DNA from: Circinella umbellata
Taxonomy: Eukaryota; Mucoromycota; Mucoromycetes; Mucorales; Lichtheimiaceae
Assembly: GCA_025093555.1 (NCBI GenBank)
Contig: JAIWNF010000003.1
Location: forward strand, 124,001-188,000
Direction: 5' to 3'
DNA: 64,000 bases
The position numbers and the translations under genes are program-made. The notes below the pieces were generated by a model that saw only the letters and a program-made list of their open reading frames with translations, had not been told where the DNA came from and did not search any database. This document shows, in pieces, positions 51,198-61,396 of the stretch. Every line of letters begins with the position of its first letter. Within the stretch, counting starts at the first letter, position 1.

Positions 51198-54100
51198 CTA
51201 ATGAGCATTAAGGGATTGCTGTCTTACAAGAGCGGCATATTCGCCTTCCAACTTAAGCAATTCCCAATGGGTGCCTTGTTCAACGACACGGCCACCCTTG
51301 ACAACACAAATAAGATCGGCGCCTTGAATAGTAGACAAACGATGAGCAATAGTAATAGTAGTACGACCACCTTCATTGATAACATTATCAATGGCAGTTT
51401 GTACCAATTTTTCGGATTCGGAATCAAGAGCAGATGTAGCTTCATCCAACAAAAGTACGCGAGGCTTACGGATCAATGCACGAGCAATAGCAATACGTTG
51501 CTTTTGACCACCGGACAGTTGAGAGCCCTTGTCACCAACACGTGTATTATAACCGTCAGGTAAGTCAGTAATGAAGTTGTGAATATTGGCAGCACGGGCA
51601 GCTTCTTCAACTTGCTCTTGAGTAGGAATTTGGCCTTCTCCCATACCAAATCGAATGTTCTCACCAATAGTCATATCGAAAAGAACAGGTTCTTGGCCTA
51701 CTAGTGCCATGTGACTACGCAAATTACCCAATGTGAAGTTCTTGGTATTGTGCTCATCCAAACGAACAGTACCGTCGATAGGATCGTACCAACGTTGAAG
51801 CATACCAATAGTTGTAGATTTGCCGCAGCCTGAAGGACCTACCAAGGCGATAGTCTGACCAGCTTTACCTTCCAAGTTGAATTCACCATTAAAGATAGGC
51901 ATATCAGGACGAGCAGGGTATCGGAAGGTAATGTTTTCGAACCCAATGTCACCCTTGACAGACTTGCTTTCAGGTTCCATGCCTTCAAGATCGGGATCAA
52001 TCAAGGGCTTACGTTCAAGAACTTCGAATGTAGCAAGAGCAGAGTTCTTGGCTTTGGCGAAAGTGGAAGTGAAAACACTAGCACGACCAATACCTTGAGC
52101 AGTAATAAGAACAGCCATCATACAGACAATCATTGCTTCGAAATCAATCTTGCCATCATCCATAAGACGGACACCAGCATAAAAGGCGACGGCATTAGTA
52201 TACATGTTGATACCTTGTTGTAAGGCATAACCAACCGAGGACATGTAGGCTTTACGCATAGCAAGCTTATGGGGACGATCCAAAGCACGATCAAATTTAG
52301 TTTCAAAGTGGCCTTGTTTGTTTAATGCTTGTACAGTACGAATTTCCTTGATAGCTTCACCAGCAACTTCACCACTTTGTTCATTGGCTTTGGCAGTCTC
52401 ATCTTCGAAACCACGGTGAATAGTCGATTCATAATAGGTGGCACCACCAATAAATGGAGCCATACATAAAATAATCAAAGTCAAAGTCCAATTGTAAACA
52501 AATGAAATGACAAGACCTAATTAAAAATACGAGAGAATGAGTTAAAAATGCTGTTTTAACTTTTCCATATTTCCATAAAAATAAAACAGAGAAAAATATA
52601 TACCTGTGATAGCAGTGGAACAAATTTGAGTAACATCACCCCACACCTTAGTGACCATTTCGTTAACGTTCTTGGAATCAATAGCAAGCTTAGATGTCAA
52701 AGCACCCATACTATGTTCGTCATCATCGAAATAACCAACTTCTTGCTTCATATAGGCACGGAAAATGTAACCACGAAGACGTTCAGTATAGCGTTCACCG
52801 GCACATTCAAATGAAATAATCTGACCACCGTAACCGATAAAGGAAGCAATACCAAACATGACAAACACAAAGGCATACAAGTTAGCGCCTTCCAAAGGAC
52901 CGGGAGCGACGTTAGAAGAATCAAGAATCATAACACTGATAACCTTGGCAAAGATAAGAGCAAAACAGGGGAAGATAGCTCCAGCAATGGCAGCACAGCA
53001 GATACCACTAAAAAGCAAAGGCCATTCGGGACGCATTTGCTTCAAAATCTTGCCCATGGGAGCCTTTTGTTTCATTCTTTGCTTGCGTTCTTCCTTTTCT
53101 TTGCGAAGCTTCAATTCGAAGGCGTCAATCGAGGAAACAGTACTCATACGAACCAAATGGTTATCTTCTTGCTTTTCGTTCTGTTCCATGATTTCATTAA
53201 TCTTGCGTTGTTGTTCCAAAAGTTCTTCATTTTCCTTGCGCATTAATTCTTCTTCATCAACTTCTTCATCTTCAGTAGCACCGACTTGCTTGGTTGCAAT
53301 TTGTTGTTTACGAACCAATTCAGAGTAGACACCTTCGAGAGAAAGCAATTCGTCGTGAGTACCTTGTTCAATAAGGTCACCCTTTTCCATGACTACAATA
53401 AGATCGGCGTTACGAATAGTAGACAAACGATGAGCGATAACAACAGTCGTACGGTCAGCAGAGGCAGCATCCAAAGCCTTTTGTACCAAACGTTCAGATT
53501 GCGTATCCAAAGCAGAAGTAGCCTATACACAAAACAAATAATTATAAAAGATATAAACATTAATACAACACGTATATATTGAATTTGAATTATATTAAAA
53601 TCAAACTTAATATAAACATACTTCGTCCAAAAGCAAAATAGTAGGGTTCTTAAGAATAGCACGAGCAATGGCAATACGTTGCTTTTGACCACCAGAAAGC
53701 ATACCGCCATGCTCACCGACAAGGGTATCATAGCCTTCAGGTAATTGAGAGATAAAAGTGTGACAGTTGGCCTTCTTACAAGCTTCGATGATTTCTTCGC
53801 GCGATGCTTCATACTCAATACCCATAAGCAAGTTTTGACGGATGGTCATGTTGAAAAGTACAGGCTCCTGGGAAACGACACCAATCTGAGCACGAAGCCA
53901 TTTGACGTTGATATCAGTCAAATCATTACCATCCAAAGAGACATTACCAGTGATAGGATCATAGAAACGTTGAATTAATTGAACACTGGTGGATTTACCA
54001 GAACCCGAAGGACCAACGAAAGCGACAGTCATACCAGGCTTAATCTTCAAAGAAAGCTTCTTTAAGATGGTAGTGTCAGGACGGGTAGGATATTTGAACA

Positions 54101-55472
54101 TGACATCCTTAAATTCAATTTCACCAATAACCTTTTCGGGCTTAAGACCGGATTCGGAATCAGGGTCGATGGTAGGAACCCGATCAATTGTTGAGTAAAC
54201 CTTGTAAGCGGCACCAGCAGCAGTGGAAACGGCAGAAATATTAGGTGGCAATTGCATAAGTGACATGGCACCAATAATCATAGAGAAAAAGACAATCAAG
54301 ACGGTAGCACCGGTCATCTTGCCGTCAGCGACAAGTTTACCACCATACCAGAAACTAAGACCGTAAGTGGCAAATAGGACAAAGAGGAAACAAGCAAAAC
54401 CCAAGCCAAGGTGGATACCCCGCTTGACACCAACTATACGAGCTTTGACAAGCTTTTCTTCATAGCGAAGAGCAAATCGGTTTTGTAAAGAGAATGAGAA
54501 AACAGTACGAATACCACTGAATACTTGTTCAGCGATTGCACCAGCTTCAGCATAAGCATCTTGAGTTTGTAATGTAAACTTGGTAATAAAGTAACCAATG
54601 GCACCACCACAAGCAGCAAGGACAGGCATAGTAGCCAAAATAATGACTGCCAAATTCCAACCTTTAACAAAGGCAATAACGAAACCAGTAATGAAGGCGC
54701 CAAGACTTTGTAAAAGAACACCACACTTTTCAGATATACCATCTTGAATAAGCTGAGTATCAGCAGCAAGACGAGTTGTAAGAGATCCTTCTTCGGATTT
54801 GTCGAACCTGAAATAAGTAAAATAAAGTTATTTTTTTTTCTTTGATCTTGATCTGCCATTGATAAAATTTTTGCTGCCAGTGAAAAAAAAATCAAAAGTA
54901 AAAGCTTACCATCCAAGATCTTGACGTAAAATAGCATGAACATATTTTTGACGAATACGACGTACTTGGTTTTCACCAGTAACAATCCAGAAACTTTGAG
55001 CAATATAGGCACCAACAAGAGCACCGGTACCCAAATAGACAAAAACAAGAATCAAATCATGGGTTAAATCAAGTAAAGAGAAGTTCGCCATTTGTTCAGG
55101 AGTCATAGTAGCTGCACCAGATACAGCCCCACCAAGATCATCCATGAATTGACCGAAAAAGACAATCATGACAGGTTGAAGAGCACCGACACCAAGTGAA
55201 CATGTTGCGGCAATAATAATCATTAATAATTCGAGTTTCGTAGCGAATCGGAAAAGTTTATGAACTGGAACTGCAGGATCTTTCTTCTTCTTTTCCTTCT
55301 TCTTTTTATCATCGGTGGTATCGTTTGTTTGAATTTGTTGAATTGGTGATTGTTCGGTAATAGAATGTTTTTCAGTTGTTGCGATTGATGGTGCAACGTC
55401 TTCTGCTCGTTTTAATTCGAGTTCCTGCACCGTCGCGGACGACCGTGTGGATGATGCTGACCTGTGGGACAT
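51198..55472 (-). CDS. ABCB/MDR-type full ABC transporter, gene 2 (intact)
   Basis: Four minus-strand exons, 55472-54910, 54807-53622, 53522-52604 and 52516-51198, sum to 1329 codons (1328 residues) in frame. The N-terminal Ser/Thr/Lys-rich cytosolic tail is followed by TMD1 with six helices (start near [20 protein letters not shown]), NBD1 ([36 protein letters not shown]), a charged linker ([19 protein letters not shown]), TMD2, and NBD2 ([42 protein letters not shown]) ending in VRQQSLNAH. Both ATP sites keep Walker A, signature and catalytic Glu, so both should be competent. Closely similar to gene 1 but with five fewer introns. Tandem, same orientation, 2.2 kb upstream of gene 1. The substrate is unknown; multidrug or lipid/peptide export is a family inference. 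Confidence 0.93.
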
Positions 55473-55857
55473 GGTCAAATAATATCGTGAAAAGGTATAT
55501 TAATATATATTATATAAAGGAAAAATATGTTTACAATGTTTTTAAAGAAAGGAGAAAAAAAAATGTTTAAGAAAACAAATGCTTTTCTAGTATATATCTA
55601 TATTATATATATATATATGCTGGTAAAAACAGATGAATCTAAAGTTGAGTTGTTTTACAATAAAAAGAAGTTCTTTTTATATAGGATTCGTTGGGTTACA
55701 AGTTGTATGGGTGAAAAACCCAGATTCGTATAACCATCGACTTTTTCTTCGTTATCGTTATTGGAAACTTACGGGCCGAGAAAACCGAACGTTCCGCACC
55801 AATCATTCTGGGTACCATTTTAGCGTGTGCCCCGACAATCACGTTTTCTATTAATGG

Positions 55858-55890
55858 TTTCGGCGCCTCTCATTAGAACATTTCGGCGCC
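55858..55890 (+). promoter_or_regulatory. Two copies of TTTCGGCGCC upstream of ABC gene 2
   Basis: Perfect copies at 55858-55867 and 55881-55890, about 390-420 bp before the ABC gene 2 start codon. A third perfect copy lies at 56521-56530. The core GGCGCC is palindromic. Repetition of a GC-rich 10-mer in very AT-rich sequence suggests a transcription-factor site; the factor is not identified. Confidence 0.4.
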
Positions 55891-56977
55891 TCACCCGGTA
55901 ATGGCTGATAATCGCTAAACTTTTGATCCTGTCTTTTATTATGGAGCTTTTTCTCCATCTTTCCGAATAATTACATGGTAGGCTTATAATCACAAGCTGT
56001 TTAATAAGTATCAAAAGTGTTGTATATATCCTTTTCTGTGATAATTTCGGAATTTTTGATCTACCTTGATCCGTTCTTAGTAAATTCGTTTTCAATGATA
56101 TAGAAAAAGGAGCTAATCCGTTTTCCTATTAAATACAACATAGTCTTTTTATCCAATATAAAGGTAAAATCCAATTTGTTTCTACATGCCAGAAGAGAGA
56201 ATTTTTTTGAAATTATGGATTTATCTTTGGATAAGTCTTAAATCTGAAACCATTTTACGCTATATTATTTTTCTCTGAACATAAAAGCACAGATCAAATA
56301 AAAAAAGACGTTTCTTCGAATGCACGGGCCGATATACATTATTCGATAAAAGAAGAAAAATAAGTGTCTGAGATAGAAAATATAATTTCTCAACTTTTTG
56401 ATCTGGATCAGTTGAGTATGGTATACATAACTCGTGCATATAGTATTTAACGAAGCTTTTGTTACTTTCCCTAATTATAAGGATGAAAATAACTCGTTAC
56501 CACTTTTTGTATTCTGGTCATTTCGGCGCCCGCGTTTTACCAGTGAGATTATTATCATTGACACCAATTTGCACTGTTACGCTTTTTTATTATGATAGTG
56601 TAATCTTGGAAAAGATAATAGGAATATATTGAGCACACATGGTTTTCAACCATTTACATAATCATTGAGACAAATCGACGTCTATTTTTTCAACTTGACA
56701 TGTGACCTTTTTATAATCGTCATATCTTTTTACTTATTGGGTTATATTTCAAGGGGTAGAAAAGTTATCTTTTTCGCCATTTGTTGTTTTGATTATTTTT
56801 ATATACACAAAAAGTATAAAAAGGTGCATGTTACATTATATTCCCTTGAATGGGGCTACGAAAAGTGTGGATATCACGACTGATCTGGGTGTAGAGTCGT
56901 AAAATGTTCTTACCGGGGTTAGTGCTTTTTTATTTGCGCGCAGGTTTTCGCAGCACATATTCATGATATGCGTGTCA

Positions 56978-57116
56978 CTACAGTACCCGACGAATTTTAG
57001 AAATTTGTCTCGGTTGAAGTGTTGTAGCGGAATCGCCGATTTTTAATCCAATAATATTCGATAATGCTCCGGCCATTCCACCGATGTTTTTATTTTGACA
57101 TTCGCGAATTTTAGAT
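56978..57116 (-). other. Possible exon-like fragment of unknown identity
   Basis: On the minus strand, an acceptor-like TTTTTATTGTAG (3' splice site after 57117) is followed by 46 open codons ending in TAG at 56978. The encoded tail includes NIGGMAGALSNIIGLKIGD, then QPRQISKIRRVL. Its GC content is visibly higher than the flanks. I found no preceding exon that extends it and do not recognise a family. It could be the last exon of an undetected gene, a relic, or chance. Confidence 0.2.
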
Positions 57117-57767
57117 CTACAATAAAAAGTAAACAGTACAAGATACTCTGTAAAAAAATATAATTGTACAGAAAAAAGAGGCAACAAAATATACGCTACT
57201 TTTATATACTTATTCTGTACACGCACAAATCATATTTATTTTTTTCTTCATATAAAATAAACCATTTGCTAACATAAAGTCCCTTGTTTTAGACATCCGT
57301 GTAACGCCACACACTGATACCCAAATAAAACTGTTTCAATTGTCAAAATCGAGAATGCGAATATTGTTACACGAAATAAATATATTATATGTTTTCGTTT
57401 TCCACATGATATCAGTCACTATCATTATGATAATAATCTAAATCACTGAAACTAACGCCTTTTCTGCTAAACGTAACATGGTGTATTTACTTGATGGAAA
57501 AAAATTGTATCTTGTACAGCACGTAGACTTTACACAGTATAAAATAATAAAAGGGGTTGAATGAAAAATACAGAATAACAGCCTCTCATCATACACTGCC
57601 TAGTTTTGAGTATGTTTCCAAGCCTTTATTTATTATTATGGGTTAAAATGTGAACCATACTAAATAATTAAAAAAAATGGAAATGAAAGCTGATTGTGTT
57701 ACATGGAAATAATAAGTCTATTCAGCTTCTCTATCTGATTTTTTAGTTGAACCAAAAAAAAAAAGCT

Positions 57768-57954
57768 AATGGTGGGCCAAGAATAATAAATACGCTTTGA
57801 ATGGTACCAAGCTAAACCAAATGTACTGCGTATCATCTGCAGGGGAGGAGGCTCTCCCCGAAGTTAAGTAGGGTCCTTTCACCTCCCTTTTCTCAGCATA
57901 TTAGCAATTGTTGCTATCTTATTATCATCTCAGTCCGTCCAATTAATTGGGATG

Positions 57955-57996
<42 letters not shown>
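57768..57996 (+). mobile_element. Candidate SINE-like sequence with a 42-A tail
   Basis: A GC-richer segment (about 57820-57890) with CCCGAAGTTAAGTAGGGTCC resembles the internal A box of 5S rRNA genes, and the stretch ends in 42 uninterrupted A (57955-57996). A pol III promoter fragment followed by a long A tail is the layout of a 5S-derived SINE. Against this, I cannot find a clear target-site duplication or the rest of a 5S sequence, so the left boundary is arbitrary. The poly(A) run itself is certain; the retroelement interpretation is tentative. Confidence 0.25.
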
Positions 57997-57998
<2 letters not shown>

Positions 57999-59776
57999 TT
58001 GTAATTTAGGATTTTATTATGAGTGGAGAAAATCAAATGAATACAATTTTATTATAGTTCAATGTATAAATGTGTGTTAAAGAAAAGAGCGAAAGAAAAA
58101 ATAATAACAAAATTCGCAAATCATTATAAAAGGTAATGGTGATCAAGAATTTTTTCATTCAGGATACTGAAATTAACATATTGGGACATGCAGGGATCAC
58201 AACACATGTTCTATAATAAGCAAGGGTAGTAATTCAGATACTCAACAGTCAAAAATCCTATTCTTGATTAACAAGCACTAAGAAGTTTACTTCAAGGGGT
58301 TGAAAATTAAGCTTCATTTCTGTATCTATCATATAAAATGGAAAAATGTTTGTATGATAGACGGTGTAGTTCTAGTAATGCTGTTTTCAAGCTTATTATA
58401 TATACTCATCAACCTTATATATCAATAAATGTTACAAACTTTGAAAGATATCTTACTCTGAAGATGGGAGGGTAGAATACAGTATAGCTAACATAGTATA
58501 CAGGCTCAGTGATGTTATATAGTCATGGATTTAATTGGGATGAATATAAATTCGATACATCTCCATTTTATATACACTCCACAAAATAAGGAGCACCACT
58601 GAGCAATACATAATTTCGATATCAATAATTTCAATCTGTTGCTGAAAAATAAATTAGAGGAAGGAAAAGAAGTTTGATTGAATTGTAAATAGCAGCAGCA
58701 CCATTAAAGAATCCTACAGAAGACAAGAATAGTAGTGCCATGCAATTTACCAACAGCTATATTAAGTACTGGAAAAACTCTATAATAAAACAAAGTTTTA
58801 GACATGACAAGTCGACATATAAATCACAAAGTATTTATTGTACTGTGTGACCCGATATTTTTTACGGTCTATATATATTACATCATTTTGTTATAATCAA
58901 AATTTATTACTTGATGAACTCGCAGCTAAAACATTTTATTAATGCGTTTTTTTAATAGAAGCACAGAAAGAAACAGTACTAATAACGATATTTATTATAT
59001 ATACATTTATGAAACTTTTTATACTGTAACTGATCCATAATATAATATACGAAGGGGTAAGTAACCTCGAAATTTTGTAACGCAGCCCTTTTGATAAATT
59101 CTTCGATTGGATAAATTTTTATATATAAGTTCTCTACAACTAGCTGCTAGTTAAAGAAGGAATTATATAGAAAATGAAAAAATTACATTCTTCTTCATGA
59201 TCGGATTAAGGAATAGAACAGAAGTCGAATGTGCTTTTTAAGTATTATGGAATCAATACTACATTTCAAGAAAGGAATTTTTACAGTATCCAAGCAATAC
59301 TATTGATTCCATGTGATATATTTTACTATAAATTCTGTATTGAAACAAGCCATACGTGAAGAATGTAAACTGATATGATATCTAATTTTATTTTACAAAA
59401 GGAGATCTTGATATATTTTGTTTGTAGCGATCAGTTTGGATGGTTATCAAGTTGTGCGTTACTAAGGAAACTAAATTATATAAATAATTTACCTTGGTTA
59501 CTGTTACTTTTATATAAATCAACAAACTGTATATCTAAATTTGATTGAGCAAGGATTAAGCTAGCTTTTTAAATTTTGGTATGCAGAAAAATAAAGCATA
59601 GAATGCTATTAAAGATGGACCAAATTCAGATTAGTACACAATAATTAGGATCCAAACTGCGCCGCACAACCAAAACTGGTGAGCGTCATTTCTATCATTC
59701 GATTTATTTTGACTTCTTTAACCCCATTTTTCTTTTTTTTCTCACTAGTACATCAGTAACAATATCATTCTTTTAA
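57997..59776. other. Intergenic region before the dioxygenase gene
   Basis: About 1.8 kb of AT-rich DNA with no ORF or repeat of note. The last 100 bp (a CTGCGCCGCAC patch near 59657 and the T-rich run before 59777) is the likely promoter/leader of the trimethyllysine dioxygenase gene. Confidence 0.4.
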
Positions 59777-61033
59777 ATGAATCGCTTTTTATTTCAAGCA
59801 AGTCGTCGTTGTTTTTCCACCACTGCGACCCGTTTCCATAAACCCAATGCACGTAAACAACTCGTTGGTTCGGGTAATGTACCACAACGTGCAGGGATTG
59901 CCAATGATAAACAAATCTATTTAGACTGGAATGCACGCAAAACTTCTGTTTTTCACCATTTCTGGCTGCGTGACCATTGTCATTGCGAACAATGCTACCA
60001 TTCCACCACACGGCAACGCTTGGTAGATACTTTTTCCATTCCGCGTGATATTGAACCTACAGCTATTGACAGCACTGAAGAAGGCCTAGAAGTCACCTGG
60101 CCGGATGGTCACCGATCCAAATACGCGTGGGATTGGCTCCACACACATTCATACAGTCCTGTATTACGTACATCTGAACCTTTGCAAGGAAAGAAACCGA
60201 TTCTATGGGATGCGACCTCATTAAATCCTTTACCTGTGGTCGAACACGATGCGGTTATGGAATCGGATGATGGTTTGCGACAATGGTTAAATAATCTTGA
60301 AGTCTACGGTATTGGTTTTGTCGATGGAGTACCTACTACTTTGGAAGCTACCGAGAAATTAGCAAGACGTGTTAGTTTCTTACGTGAAACACATTACTCA
60401 AAGGATATGTGGTCATTTACAGCTGATTTGGCCCACGCAGACACAGCCTATACAACATTAGCTTTGGGTGCACATACAGATAATACTTATTTCACCGAAC
60501 CTGCTGGTATGCAAATGTTTCACAAACTTGAATTCAAAGGCGAAGGAGGAGATTCACTGTTTGTTGATGGATTCAATGTAGCACGTCAGTTGAAGGAGAA
60601 ATCACCTGAAGCATATCGTACTTTGCAGTCGACATTGGTTCCTACACATTCTGCTGGTGATGAAAATGTATTGATTGTACCTACACCACGTGCTTATCCT
60701 ATTTTGAATCATGGTCCTAATGGTGAATTATTTCAAGTACGATATAATAATGATGACCGATCGACTTTAGATCATTTAAGCACAAGTCAATTGGAAGCAT
60801 TCTATGATGCCTTATTTATGTGGAACGATCTTCTCAAAAAGAAAGAAAATGAATTATGGGAACCTCTAGCACCAGGTCGTGTTGTATTGTTTGATAATTG
60901 GCGTGTGCTTCACGGACGCAGCGCGTTTACAGGTCATCGTCGTATTTGTGGTGCTTACTTCCCTTGGGACGATTACAAAAGTAGAGCTAGAACACTTCGT
61001 TTAACTGGTGAAGATAAAGATAGACTTCTTTAA
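59777..61033 (+). CDS. Trimethyllysine dioxygenase (carnitine biosynthesis)
   Basis: Single-exon gene of 418 residues. Fe(II)/2-oxoglutarate-dependent hydroxylase family (TauD/BBOX/TMLHE). The N-terminus MNRFLFQASRRCFSTTATRF looks like a mitochondrial presequence. Residues about 40-125 form the N-terminal zinc-binding domain, with FWLRDHCHCEQCYH as its Cys/His cluster. The catalytic core carries the iron triad: LGAHTDNTYF (His 233, Asp 235) and NWRVLHGRSAF (distal His 379), plus the 2-oxoglutarate-binding Arg region near GHRRICGAYF. VRYNNDDRSTL, PGRVVLFDNWRVLHGR and the loop after the HTD match trimethyllysine dioxygenase better than gamma-butyrobetaine dioxygenase, but the two are close. It would hydroxylate N6-trimethyllysine at C3, the first step to carnitine. 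Intronless, unlike its neighbours. Confidence 0.85.
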   Translation: MNRFLFQASRRCFSTTATRFHKPNARKQLVGSGNVPQRAGIANDKQIYLDWNARKTSVFHHFWLRDHCHCEQCYHSTTRQRLVDTFSIPRDIEPTAIDSTEEGLEVTWPDGHRSKYAWDWLHTHSYSPVLRTSEPLQGKKPILWDATSLNPLPVVEHDAVMESDDGLRQWLNNLEVYGIGFVDGVPTTLEATEKLARRVSFLRETHYSKDMWSFTADLAHADTAYTTLALGAHTDNTYFTEPAGMQMFHKLEFKGEGGDSLFVDGFNVARQLKEKSPEAYRTLQSTLVPTHSAGDENVLIVPTPRAYPILNHGPNGELFQVRYNNDDRSTLDHLSTSQLEAFYDALFMWNDLLKKKENELWEPLAPGRVVLFDNWRVLHGRSAFTGHRRICGAYFPWDDYKSRARTLRLTGEDKDRLL

Positions 61034-61396
61034 ATTATTTATATATCTTGTTTTATTTTGTACAAAACTCCTCCTCATTCCCACTCATCCCTTCCATCAC
61101 AGATCAAGAGTATAACTGTAATAAATATATAGTCCCATTATGTACAATATAATAATTATTTATAAAAATGTGTCTGTATAGTTGGATGTAATTTGTTCTT
61201 CTTATTAAACCTTAGATAATATGTTTCCAAGCATATTACTCAATTAGTTATTTATACCATTTTTCTCCTTTGAGTAAACCATAAGAGTAATGATATAAAG
61301 AACGTTAATTTATTGAACTGCAATATACAAATATATTTAAAAAAAGCTATAACTGCATTGCTAACCATATGAAACCAACTTCTCTATAATTCACAG
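61034..61396. other. 3' flank of the dioxygenase gene
   Basis: About 360 bp of AT-rich sequence between the dioxygenase stop and the first exon-like block of the ABC pseudogene. The duplication breakpoint must lie here, since sequence matching the ABC genes starts only at the acceptor-like TTCACAG ending at 61396. Confidence 0.4.

Larger units (their letters stand above)
55473..57767. other. Intergenic region upstream of ABC gene 2
   Basis: About 2.3 kb. Includes the TTTCGGCGCC copies, CCCGACAAT at 55831-55839 (also found upstream of ABC gene 1), and a GC-richer open stretch on the minus strand at 56978-57116 listed separately. The rest is AT-rich without a recognisable gene. Confidence 0.4.
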
